Origin: Thauera sp. K11
GTDB taxonomy: Bacteria; Pseudomonadota; Gammaproteobacteria; Burkholderiales; Rhodocyclaceae
Direction of reading: 5' to 3'
Assembly (NCBI RefSeq): GCF_002354895.1
Contig: NZ_CP023439.1
Location: forward strand, 1,674,001 to 1,738,000
Length of the DNA stretch: 64,000 nt
A program made the translations under genes and the position numbers. Shown piece by piece: positions 43,849-51,868 of this stretch (position 1 is the stretch's first letter; each line of letters begins with the position of its first letter). Below the pieces are notes generated by a model. It was given only the letters and a program-made list of their open reading frames with translations. It made no database searches and was not told where the DNA came from.

Positions 43849-46800
43849 CACGCGCGTCACCGATCCGCTGGGTCAAGCCACGCGCTACAGCTACTACACC
43901 AGTGCCGACGGTGCCAAGCTCGACCACGCCCTGCGCCGCCACACCCTGCCGCGCGGCAACGGCATGGAGTTCGAGTACTACGCCGGTGGCCAGGTCTTCC
44001 GGCACACGCCGTTCGACACCAGCGGCAGCCTCATCCCCGAATCGGCGCTGACCTTCCACTACAACAGTTATCGGCGCGAGAGCTGGACGGTCGATGGCCG
44101 CGGTGCGGAGGAGCGCTTCCTGTTCGACACGCACGGCAACGTGATCCAGCAGACCGCCGCCAACGGTGCCACCCACACCTACGCGTACGCCGACCCGAAC
44201 GATCCGCACCTGCGCACGCGCATGACCGACCCGGTCGGCCGCGTCACCCAGTACAGCTATACCGCCGAAGGCTATCTGCAGACCCTGACGCTGCCGTCGG
44301 GCGCCGTGCAGGAGTGGCGCGACTACGACGCCTTCGGCCAGCCCCGCCGCGTCAAGGACGCGCGCGGCAACTGGACGCTCCACCACTACGACACCGCCGG
44401 GACACGGACCGACTCCATCCGGGTCAAATCGGGCGTGGTCCCCACCGTCGGCACCGCGCCTGCCGCGGCCAACGTCGTTTCCTGGATCAAGTACCAGGGC
44501 GACAGCGTGGGCAACCTCACCGGCGTCAAGCGCCTGCGCGACTGGACGGGCGCGACCCTGGGCAATTTCGCCAGCGGCAGCGGCCCCGTCGTCACCACCA
44601 CCTTCGATGCGGCCAGGCTCAACGTCGCCAGCGTCGGCCGCAGCGGCAACCGCAACGGCAGCGCGATCAGCGAGACCAGCCCGATCTTCTCCCACGACGC
44701 GCTGGGGCGCCTCACCGGCGGGGTGGACGGGCGCTGGTATCCGGTCGCCTTCGATTACGACGTGCTCGACCGCGTCACCCGCGCCACCGACGCCACGGGC
44801 CAGCCGCGCCGCTACGCGTTCGACGTCAACGGCAACCGCATCGGTACGGAGCTGATTGCCGGCGGCAGCCGTATCGATTCCTCGGTGGCCGCCTTCGACG
44901 TGCAGGACCGCGTCGCCCACGTCCTCGATCACGCCGGCAACCGCGTGGCCTACGCCTACGATGCGGTAGGCAACCGCGTGAGCGTGGAAAGCCCCGACGG
45001 CTACGCCATCGGCTTCGACTACGACCTCGCCGGACGGCCCTATTCGGCCTACGACGAAGACGGCAACCGCGTCTTCTCCGCCTTCGACGTGGCCGGGCGC
45101 GTGCGCGCGGTCATCGACCCCAACGGCGCCGCGACGCTCTACGACTATCACGGCGACGAGCAGGACGGGCGTCTCGCGCGCGTCGAACAGCCCGCCATCC
45201 CGGGCCAGAACGCGGGCCGCGCCGCCGAGACCGACTACGATGCGGGTGGGTTGCCCATCCGCGTGCGCCAGGTCTCGGCCGGCGGCGAAGCGCGCGAAGG
45301 CTACCGTTTCCACGACGAGCTTGGCCGCGTGGTGCGCAGCGTCTCCGCGCCGGACGACGCCGGCCAGCGGCTGCAGGTCTGCTACAGCTACGATGCACTC
45401 TCGAACCTCACCCAGGTGCGCGCCGGCGCCACCACCGACCCCACCAGTGCCGCCTGCGCCGGCAGCCCCGCGGTGCAGCTCACCCAGAGCTGGGACGACT
45501 TTGGCAACCTGCTGACGCGCACCGACGCGCTGGGCCGGGTGTGGAAGTTCGAGTACGACGCCCACGGCAACCTCGTGGCCAGCCAGACGCCCGAGCAGGC
45601 CAAGGTCTCGACGCGCAGCACCTACCGCTACGATCCGGCGCTGCACGGCTTGCTGGCCGGGCGCAGCGTGCCGGGCAGCGGCAGTGCGGGCCAGAGCGTG
45701 AGCTATGCGCGCAACGCGCTCGGCCAGGTCACCCGCGCCGAGACGCGCGACGGCGCGGGCAACCTCGTCGTCGCCTACGACTACCAGTACGACGCCGCCC
45801 ACCGTGTGGTGCGCATCGTCGACAGCCGCGGCGGCAAGGCGCTCGACTACGCCTGGACGCCCGCCGGGCGGCTGGCGAGCATCACCCTGGACGGCCATGT
45901 CTGGCGCTTCCAGTACGACGGCGTCGGCCGGCTCGCCGCGATCGTCGCGCCCAACGGCGCCACCATCGCGATGGCACGCGATGCCGCCGGGCGGCTCACC
46001 GAGCGGCGCTGGCCCGACGGCGCGAAGAGCGCCTTCGACTGGCTGCCCGAAGGCAGCCTCGCCGCCATCGAGCACAGCGCGGGCGGCAGCGCGCTCGCAC
46101 AGTTCGCCTATGCCTACGATGCCTGGGGCAACCGCACGAGCGCCACCGAGACCCTCGCGGGCACCAGCCGCAACCTCGCCTACGGCTACGACGCGCTCGA
46201 CCGCCTGAAGACCGTCACCACCGACGGTGCGACCGAAACCCATGCCTTCGATCTCTTCGGCAATCGCACCAGCAAGACCACGGGCGGGGTGACCACCGAC
46301 TATCTCTTCGACGCGGCGCACCAGCTCACCCAGGTGCAGGTCGCCGGCACCCCCACCGAGCGGCTCGCCTACGACGACAACGGCAACGTCCGGAAGCACT
46401 GCGTCGGCAGCCCGAGCGGCGGCACCAGCGATTGCACCGGCACCACCGTGCTGAGCCTCGCCTGGAACGGCCTCGACCAGTTGATCCAGGCCGCCAGGAC
46501 GGGCCTGCCCACCGAAACCTATGGCTACGACGATGCTGGGCGCCGCATCACCAAGACGGTGGGCAGCAGCGCCACCCACTTCGCCTACGACGGTCCCGAC
46601 ATCCTGGCCGAGTACGCCAGCCCGGCCGGCAGCCCCACCGCGGTCTATGCCCACGGTGCCGGCATCGACGAACCGCTGCTGCGCCTCACCGGCGCGACGA
46701 GCACGCCGGCCGCTTCTGCGCACCATTACGCGCAGGACGGGCTGGGCAGCATCGTCGCGGCCTACGGCGAGATCGGCGCCAGCGGTCCGGTCAGTGCCGC

Positions 46801-47690
46801 GAGCGTATCGGCCACCCACAGCTACAGCGCCGGCAGCTACCCGCCGGCAAAGCTGATCGACGGCGAGACGACCGGAAGCACCGGGTTCTGGGCTGGCAGC
46901 TCGGGCAACTTCGCTGCCGATCCAGCCGTGATCACGCTGGAACTGGGTGCGGAGAAAAGCGTGAGCCGCGTGAGGCTGCACCGGGTGGCCAGCTACCTGC
47001 CCGACTACGTGGTCAAGGATGCCGAGGTGCAGGTCCGAAAACCGGACAATTCGTGGCAGACGGTCGGCACGCTGACAAACAACACCAGCGAAGACAGTCC
47101 CGAGATCGTGCTCACCGGCGCCCCCGGCAGCGCGCTGCGCGTGCTCGTCAAGGGCGTGCGCAACGGCAGCCTGGTGCTGATGGCCGAGGTGACGATGAGT
47201 GCGGACGGTGGCGCGGCCAGCGTGGCCACCGCCCGCTACGACGCCTGGGGCAACGTCACGCAGGCGAGCGGCAGCATCCCGGCCTTCGGCTACACCGGCC
47301 GCGAGCCCGATGCCACGGGCCTGGTCTACTACCGCGCCCGCTACTACCACCCCGCGCTCGGCCGCTTCGCCAGCCGCGACCCGATGGGGCTGGCGGCGGG
47401 GATCAATCCCTACGCCTACGCGGGCGGGAATCCCGTCCTCTACAACGATCCGGATGGCTTGCTGGCGCAACTGGCGTGGAATACGGCGGCCAGCTACTGG
47501 GGACAGCCGATAGTTCAAGAAACGGTCGCCACGATTCGAAATGGGGCCGCAGTGGCCGCTGGCAACTTCGTTCCAGACACGGTCAACGGTGCAACAGGTT
47601 GGTTTGAGCAGTTCCTGCACCAAGAATCGGGCTCGTTCGGGCGCATGGACTCGTGGGTGGATGTGCGAAACCCCGTTGCGCAGGACGTAG
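43841..47690 (+). repeat. 3.85-kb direct repeat of the Rhs core
   Basis: This matches 38161-42010 at a constant offset of 5680 bp at every point checked, so apparently without net indels and with scattered substitutions. It covers the YD repeats, the galactose-binding-like insert, the Rhs core end and about 80 residues of linker. The copies part immediately after CAGGACGTAG. The two copies are a ready substrate for homologous recombination that would swap toxin tips. Confidence 0.95.
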
Positions 47691-48124
47691 CTGGGGATTT
47701 GCGTGGCGTTGCTGCCATCGGAGCGACGCTCGCTGGCAGCGGCATGCTAGGCTCGGGGGCAACGTTTGCGGAGTTGTCAGGTACGGGAGCTGCAAGGGGG
47801 AGAATCTTCACTTCCTCTGACCCGCTGGTCGGCAACTTGGCAACGAAAATCGATGCTGCGTACCCAGGCCATGTCGTTGGAGTAAACGTACCAATCCGGG
47901 ACGCAGCGGGGCGCCTTGTCACTGATGCTGACATCCTCCTCAAGAACGGCATCGTGCAGGTTAAGTCAGGAGGTGGCAAAGGCCTGACGAGCCAACTTCA
48001 ACGAACAGAACAAGCAACAGGACTGCCGACTGTCGGCTATGGGCCTGACCTAAAGCCCTCCATCCTTCGGGGATGTGTAGCAACAAACTGCGAGCAAACT
48101 CTGATTGAGATTGTCAAGCCATGA
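43964..48124 (+). CDS. Orphan Rhs core fragment with restriction-nuclease-like toxin tip
   Basis: This frame is open from 43769, just after a TGA, and the first ATG is 43964. It lacks the signal peptide and N-terminal two-fifths of the full Rhs protein, so it is probably silent unless recombined. The first ~1240 residues copy the main Rhs protein. The last ~143 residues differ: GHVVGVNVPIRDAAGRLV, then TDADILLKNGIVQVKSGG. D...(x)VK spacing suggests a PD-(D/E)XK/restriction-endonuclease-fold toxin. The gene overlaps its presumed immunity gene by ATGA. Nuclease assignment is a motif-level inference. Confidence 0.78.
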   Translation: MEFEYYAGGQVFRHTPFDTSGSLIPESALTFHYNSYRRESWTVDGRGAEERFLFDTHGNVIQQTAANGATHTYAYADPNDPHLRTRMTDPVGRVTQYSYTAEGYLQTLTLPSGAVQEWRDYDAFGQPRRVKDARGNWTLHHYDTAGTRTDSIRVKSGVVPTVGTAPAAANVVSWIKYQGDSVGNLTGVKRLRDWTGATLGNFASGSGPVVTTTFDAARLNVASVGRSGNRNGSAISETSPIFSHDALGRLTGGVDGRWYPVAFDYDVLDRVTRATDATGQPRRYAFDVNGNRIGTELIAGGSRIDSSVAAFDVQDRVAHVLDHAGNRVAYAYDAVGNRVSVESPDGYAIGFDYDLAGRPYSAYDEDGNRVFSAFDVAGRVRAVIDPNGAATLYDYHGDEQDGRLARVEQPAIPGQNAGRAAETDYDAGGLPIRVRQVSAGGEAREGYRFHDELGRVVRSVSAPDDAGQRLQVCYSYDALSNLTQVRAGATTDPTSAACAGSPAVQLTQSWDDFGNLLTRTDALGRVWKFEYDAHGNLVASQTPEQAKVSTRSTYRYDPALHGLLAGRSVPGSGSAGQSVSYARNALGQVTRAETRDGAGNLVVAYDYQYDAAHRVVRIVDSRGGKALDYAWTPAGRLASITLDGHVWRFQYDGVGRLAAIVAPNGATIAMARDAAGRLTERRWPDGAKSAFDWLPEGSLAAIEHSAGGSALAQFAYAYDAWGNRTSATETLAGTSRNLAYGYDALDRLKTVTTDGATETHAFDLFGNRTSKTTGGVTTDYLFDAAHQLTQVQVAGTPTERLAYDDNGNVRKHCVGSPSGGTSDCTGTTVLSLAWNGLDQLIQAARTGLPTETYGYDDAGRRITKTVGSSATHFAYDGPDILAEYASPAGSPTAVYAHGAGIDEPLLRLTGATSTPAASAHHYAQDGLGSIVAAYGEIGASGPVSAASVSATHSYSAGSYPPAKLIDGETTGSTGFWAGSSGNFAADPAVITLELGAEKSVSRVRLHRVASYLPDYVVKDAEVQVRKPDNSWQTVGTLTNNTSEDSPEIVLTGAPGSALRVLVKGVRNGSLVLMAEVTMSADGGAASVATARYDAWGNVTQASGSIPAFGYTGREPDATGLVYYRARYYHPALGRFASRDPMGLAAGINPYAYAGGNPVLYNDPDGLLAQLAWNTAASYWGQPIVQETVATIRNGAAVAAGNFVPDTVNGATGWFEQFLHQESGSFGRMDSWVDVRNPVAQDVAGDLRGVAAIGATLAGSGMLGSGATFAELSGTGAARGRIFTSSDPLVGNLATKIDAAYPGHVVGVNVPIRDAAGRLVTDADILLKNGIVQVKSGGGKGLTSQLQRTEQATGLPTVGYGPDLKPSILRGCVATNCEQTLIEIVKP

Positions 48125-48498
48125 ACACACTGGTTCTGCTTCTGAAGCGCGACAGCGTGTGGTCGCCGGAAACCTGGGCAATGCAGCACGGTGGCGAACG
48201 AGGTGTTGGTGGGCAAGTCATGATTGAGGGCCAATCAAGCTGGCTCTCGATCTTGCGCGATGACCGCGTCCTCGATGAGTATGACGATGAGGAACGCTCT
48301 GAACTCTCGGCAATGTTGGCCGAGCCGATGCCGTTCTTGCTCGAATGGAAGGGAAGTGATTTGATTGAAGCATTGATCCGGGCTGTGCCGTTTGAGAGCG
48401 GTGCAGTCGTGGACAACGATCATGGCCTGTTGGCGTCGATTCAGGCGATTCGAGACCTGCCGTTGGGGTCTTGGGTGAGAGAGAGGACGTTGCCGTAG
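48121..48498 (+). CDS. Presumed immunity protein for the nuclease-like tip
   Basis: This 125-residue acidic protein starts within the stop of the orphan Rhs gene (ATGA). It has LRDDRVLDEYDDEERSEL and DLIEALIRAVPFESGAVVDND. No family is recognised. Position, size and acidity fit an immunity protein that binds the preceding toxin tip. Confidence 0.62.
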   Translation: MNTLVLLLKRDSVWSPETWAMQHGGERGVGGQVMIEGQSSWLSILRDDRVLDEYDDEERSELSAMLAEPMPFLLEWKGSDLIEALIRAVPFESGAVVDNDHGLLASIQAIRDLPLGSWVRERTLP

Positions 48499-48520
48499 AT
48501 TCCTTGCCGCAAAGGGGACG

Positions 48521-48733
48521 ATGTGGACGTCAACCAAGTCCCAATCCATTGCTGAGAATGCCTTCAGACACTTCAAAGATCACGGCGCTGATTTCGGCGC
48601 AAAGAATGCGGTCGACTACGTTCGCAAAGCGCAGGTATCCCGTCCAAGTGTCCGCGAAGCGATTTTGTCAGCTCTGCAGAATCCAAAACCGCCTGTAACA
48701 AATGGGTCGGACTCGTTTGACCGGCGCCAATGA
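48521..48733 (+). pseudogene. Toxin-tip fragment fused to mosaic repeat
   Basis: A 70-residue frame after a good AAGGGG site. Residues ~11-38 (ENAFRHFKDHGADFGAKNA, then VDYVRKAQ) resemble the start of toxin domains seen at Rhs and CdiA C-termini. The rest is noise created by joining to the 41-bp repeat also at 42869-42909 and then to the 34-bp boundary repeat. It is a broken remnant, not a working toxin. Confidence 0.5.
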
Positions 48734-48738
48734 CATGC
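48705..48738 (+). repeat. 34-bp cassette-boundary repeat, copy 2
   Basis: Identical to 43697-43730. Immediately after it, a new open frame encoding a toxin-tip remnant begins at 48734, so the repeat marks a cassette joint. Confidence 0.85.
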
Positions 48739-49039
48739 TCCAGCAACTGTCCGGTTTAGTCAGAGCAGCATTAGTCGAAACTTTAGTTCTGGAAGCTCAA
48801 TTGACGATCTCGCCGCATCACTTCGCAATGGTGCGACAAAACCCAGTGAGATTCCTGCAGTCCGATTGGTCGAGAGAGATGGCCAATTGTTTACGCTCGA
48901 CAACCGACGTTTAGAAGCTTTCCGAAGGGCAGAAACTCCGATTCCTTACCGGATGGCAACGCCAGAGGAGGCGGCTGCCGAGGCTTGGAAATTTACTACG
49001 CGAAACGGAGGAACATCGATCCGAGTTCGAGGGGAATGA
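48734..49039 (+). pseudogene. Displaced toxin-tip fragment, ParB/sulfiredoxin-like
   Basis: There is no start codon, but the frame is open for ~101 residues directly after the 34-bp repeat and ends at 49037-49039. It reads SSIDDLAASLRNGATKPSEI, PAVRLVERDGQLFTLDNRR and LEAFRRAETPIPYRMATPEE. The DG...TLDNRRLEAFR core resembles ParB/sulfiredoxin-like toxin tips of polymorphic toxins (from memory). The stop is overlapped by ATGA of the next gene, the same coupling as intact toxin-immunity pairs here. It would need recombination onto an Rhs core to be expressed. Confidence 0.6.
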
Positions 49040-49041
49040 CC

Positions 49042-49296
49042 ATGGATGAGATAAGAAAATTTGAGTCAATTAAGAGTCGAGATGAATTCGTGGCTTTCGT
49101 GAATGAGCTTAGCAAGTCGTTTCGGATGAATCCAGAATCATGGGAAAATAATGACATTGGGTCGTATCTTGATGCGCTAGCAGCGTGGGTTTCCGATATG
49201 GACGGTTATTACCTTAACCACAAGCTTCCTGTGCCAAAGAGGCCAGATTGGAAAAACGTTGCTGATATGTTGTTGGCGGCAAGATCTTATGAGTGA
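49042..49296 (+). CDS. Small immunity-like protein (DUF7660-like)
   Basis: This 84-residue protein has SRDEFVAFVNELSKSFRMNP, SWENNDIGSYLDALAAWVSD and MDGYYLN, followed by MLLAARSYE. It resembles small proteins I recall as the DUF7660 family, often next to polymorphic toxins. The ATG at 49042 has GAGGGG 7 nt upstream; an ATG at 49036 overlaps the toxin-fragment stop. It is presumed to be the immunity partner of the truncated ParB-like tip. Confidence 0.65.
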   Translation: MDEIRKFESIKSRDEFVAFVNELSKSFRMNPESWENNDIGSYLDALAAWVSDMDGYYLNHKLPVPKRPDWKNVADMLLAARSYE

Positions 49297-49308
49297 TCGT
49301 TCCTATGG

Positions 49309-49566
49309 TTGTCATTTTACTTGGCTAAAAAGTTATACGAGGGGCGTTTCCTCCCATTAACTTCTGAGATCGGTTTTTTGCAGTGCGGCGTAGAAGCCGT
49401 GGTAAAAGCGTTCGCTCTATGGCAAGAGTGCATACAAGTGCCTCGTGGCGTAGAAATTGAGGTAAGCCGTACCTCTTGCGAATCGCTTGATCAGATTCAG
49501 GTTCCAGAAGGATTCGGTGCCCGATGGGTATCTGACGGCAGTTTCATCGGTTTCATCAACCCATAA
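49309..49566 (+). pseudogene. Chimeric remnant: immunity-gene piece joined to a toxin-tip end
   Basis: Residues ~9-62 (LYEGRFLPLTSEIGFLQC...SCESLD) are a diverged copy of residues ~23-77 of the 259-residue protein at 42847-43626. The sequence then switches after GAATCGCTTGAT to QIQVPEGFGARWVSDGSFIG, a plausible toxin C-terminus. Only a poor TTG start exists. The next gene is an immunity-like protein, so the tail is probably the last piece of its toxin. Confidence 0.55.
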
Positions 49567-49577
49567 GGATTGTGGCT

Positions 49578-49805
49578 ATGGCGGCTCGCGGTACATATCG
49601 GTGGCAGAAGACCACAGACATCAATCGCAAGCACCCGCTGTTCGAGTTACTGGACGGTGAGACACCGGTACTGGATGCCGGATATACGGATGACGAGGTC
49701 TTCGAAGTCGCCTTCAACTCAAGTATTGGTGGAAGGGTGATCGATTGGGATCAGTTCGTGAAGCTACTCGAAGAAGGAAGATCTCTCGCGGAACTAGATC
49801 GGTAG
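49578..49805 (+). CDS. Small immunity-like protein (75 aa)
   Basis: This 75-residue protein reads KHPLFELLDGETPVLDAGYT, DDEVFEVAFNSSIGG and DWDQFVKLLEEGRSLAELDR. I recall this short family beside Rhs/CdiA-type toxin tips. The ATG at 49578 follows AAGGA by 9 nt. It lies 11 nt after the stop of the chimeric toxin-tip remnant. Confidence 0.6.
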   Translation: MAARGTYRWQKTTDINRKHPLFELLDGETPVLDAGYTDDEVFEVAFNSSIGGRVIDWDQFVKLLEEGRSLAELDR

Positions 49806-49827
49806 GCCCTTGCTGCACAAAATGTAG

Positions 49828-49917
49828 GTGTCGCTGCGTACTCAATCGTCTGATTGGAACTGCCCCCTATGGCGACTTGAGCAGCTACGTGGTGCGGTTA
49901 TCAAGGGTCCTGATTGA
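49828..49917 (+). pseudogene. Last ~29 codons of a lost toxin tip
   Basis: A start-less frame after TAG at 49825 encodes SSDWNCPLWRLEQLRGAVIK and ends GPD at TGA 49915-49917. The stop shares its A with the ATG of the next gene (TGATG), typical of toxin-immunity coupling. Too short for a family call. Confidence 0.4.
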
Positions 49918-50207
49918 TGAATACGCCGATCAAAGTCGCTGTAAGCTGGGATGCAGAGAAAATGGAGCAATTGCCAACTGGCGGCAGCTACATTACGGCA
50001 GCAAAGTTCATGGAAGATGCTGAGGCATGGCAAAGGGAAGGATGGAGCATTGCATTGGCATTTCAGCCTGAAGATGCCAAAAAGCGTAATTTTGCTGCAA
50101 CTGCCCGATTCTTAGTGTCCGATGCCCCTTGGGGGAGACTAAAAAAGGTGGGCACGTTCGAACTTTACGAAGGAAATAGAAAGACTGCCACGGTTACGGT
50201 TTTATAG
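49917..50207 (+). CDS. Small immunity-like protein (96 aa)
   Basis: This 96-residue protein contains QLPTGGSYITAAKFMEDAEA and WQREGWSIALAFQPED and ends KTATVTVL. No family is recognised. It starts at an ATG overlapping the stop of a toxin-tip remnant. Its immunity role is inferred from position and size only. Confidence 0.55.
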   Translation: MNTPIKVAVSWDAEKMEQLPTGGSYITAAKFMEDAEAWQREGWSIALAFQPEDAKKRNFAATARFLVSDAPWGRLKKVGTFELYEGNRKTATVTVL

Positions 50208-50528
50208 GGCGAACTCTAAAATGAAAGAGGGGAGGGGCTTTTAATCATCACGCCGAAACGCAACAAGAAGGATTTTGCTGATGTAATGAGAGATATTCGA
50301 CGACTGCGTGACGCCGGTATCGCTGAGTCTGATTGAGGAGAGGCTCATCTACTGCCTATTCGGCGTCAGGGCTAGATCGACGTGTTTGGTGGGGAGTAAG
50401 CAGTGGTAAATTTTCAATTGTCTTGTACGGTCGTGGAATTGCGCGCCGCGTCATGTATGATTTTTGAGAGTACGGCCGGCCAGCATCGGTATTCGAGGTA
50501 ACCATCTTCCCGGGCTGACGCTACAGAT
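50208..50528. other. Gap with possible coding remnant
   Basis: These 321 bp hold no complete gene. One start-less frame (about 50246-50336) encodes ITPKRNKKDFADVMRDIRRL and stops at TGA, perhaps the end of another lost protein. The rest shows no recognisable feature. Confidence 0.4.
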
Positions 50529-50882
50529 ATGGAATTATTCTCCTTTTCCATAGTGGATGATGGAATGCCCAATATCGTCGCGAAAATACGCTTTCTTAGC
50601 ACAGCAGAAGGGGGGCGTTCCCAAGCGCTACCATCTGATACTTTCGGTTGCCCCGTATTCTTCGAAGGTATTCCGGAGCTTTCTTCCCACGGATACGATT
50701 GTCGTATTCTTATCTCAGAAGTTCCTGAACCTGTTCAGCCTGGAGACGAGGTTGAGAAAGTCAGGATGCTCTTCCTATCTCCTGATGAAGTTCTTACTCA
50801 AGTCCGGTTGGGGGCAAGATTTACTTTGTGGGAGGGGAAAACTATTGCGTATGGAGAGGTTATAGGAATCGATATGGAATAG
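50529..50882 (+). CDS. Small hypothetical protein with EF-Tu-like beta-barrel features
   Basis: This 117-residue protein reads IVAKIRFLSTAEGGRSQALP, GCPVFFEGIPELSSHGYDCR and ARFTLWEGKTIAYGEVIGI. The AKIRFLSTxEGGR start and FTLWEGxTIAxGxV end recall the C-terminal barrel domains of elongation factor Tu and small stand-alone proteins of that shape found at toxin loci. The ATG at 50565 may be the better start, because conservation begins there. The function is unknown; an immunity role is possible. Confidence 0.5.
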   Translation: MELFSFSIVDDGMPNIVAKIRFLSTAEGGRSQALPSDTFGCPVFFEGIPELSSHGYDCRILISEVPEPVQPGDEVEKVRMLFLSPDEVLTQVRLGARFTLWEGKTIAYGEVIGIDME

Positions 50883-51149
50883 AGACTAGAAATCCACATC
50901 TTGAACATGCAGTAAGAGGCGGACATACTCTCCAGTTCTCTTGGCGGCGTCTCGACAGATATACCCTGCATTCAGGCCGCAGCCGAGAAGAGCGGAAGAC
51001 TACTGACTGGTCCGACCAATGGCATTGTTTGGGCGAGGCAAATAGCAGGGATTGCACGACACGGTAATTACTGAGTTCGATCGAAACTGAGCGCCTGTAG
51101 GTTGGGCTTGCATCCTGTCTTTCTCTACGCACCGACCCATTCACAACTA

Positions 51150-51231
51150 GAACAGCCGCTTCGCGGGAGACAAACCCCACGCTCGGACGAGGGTACGAAC
51201 GCGGCGCGACCGCGCCGCTTGGCGGCAACCT
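51150..51231 (+). repeat. 82-bp junction repeat, copy 2
   Basis: Identical to 43767-43848 and likewise ends in GGCAACCT, but joins to the Rhs core at the position equivalent to 39823 instead of 38161. The preceding 50883-51149 shows no gene. Confidence 0.9.
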
Positions 51232-51733
51232 GCTGACGCGCACCGACGCGCTGGGCTGGGTGTGGAAGTTCGAGTACGACGCCCACGGCAACCTCGTGGC
51301 CAGCCAGACGCCCGAGCAGGCCAAGGTCTCGACGCGCAGCACCTACCGCTACGATCCGGCGCTGCACGGCTTGCTGGCCGGGCGCAGCGTGCCGGGCAGC
51401 GGCAGTGCGGGCCAGAGCGTGAGCTATGCGCGCAACGCGCTCGGCCAGGTCACCCGCGCCGAGACGCGCGACGGCGCGGGCAACCTCGTCGTCGCCTACG
51501 ACTACCAGTACGACGCCGCCCACCGTGTGGTGCGCATCGTCGACAGCCGCGGCGGCAAGGCGCTCGACTACGCCTGGACGCCCGCCGGGCGGCTGGCGAG
51601 CACTACGCTGGACGGCCATGTCTGGCGCTTCCAGTACGACGGCGTCGGCCGGCTCGCCGCGATCGTCGCGCCCAACGGCGCCACCATCGAAATGAAATTA
51701 TTACAGTCAAGAGCCAGGCTTTTTCTGAGATGA
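51224..51733 (+). pseudogene. Third Rhs core fragment, truncated at both ends
   Basis: Positions 51224-51687 match 39823-40286 of the main Rhs gene at a constant offset of 11401 with a few substitutions. The frame then runs into unrelated sequence and stops at 51731-51733. No signal peptide, core end or toxin tip remains. Confidence 0.85.
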
Positions 51734-51771
51734 CTCTGTCGTCGGAAGAGCGTGCTCAGCACATCAATTGA
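51730..51771 (+). mobile_element. Possible IS66 TnpA N-terminal remnant
   Basis: ATG followed by TLSSEERAQHIN and a stop resembles the first residues of IS66-type accessory TnpA proteins (from memory). It sits at the break that ends the third Rhs fragment. Only 14 codons support it, so this is a weak call. Confidence 0.25.
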
Positions 51772-51868
51772 TCAGGGGTTCCCTAGCGACGAAAAGGGGA
51801 ATTTTTCACGATTCCCGGCCGACCCTATTGCACTGCTGCCGCGAGCCGCAGGGTCGCGCAGCGTCCTC

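Noticed and set aside
51740..51868. Insertion-sequence end next to btuD
   Set aside because: Apart from 14 codons like an IS66 TnpA start, no terminal inverted repeats, target duplication or transposase could be seen, so a full element is not claimed.
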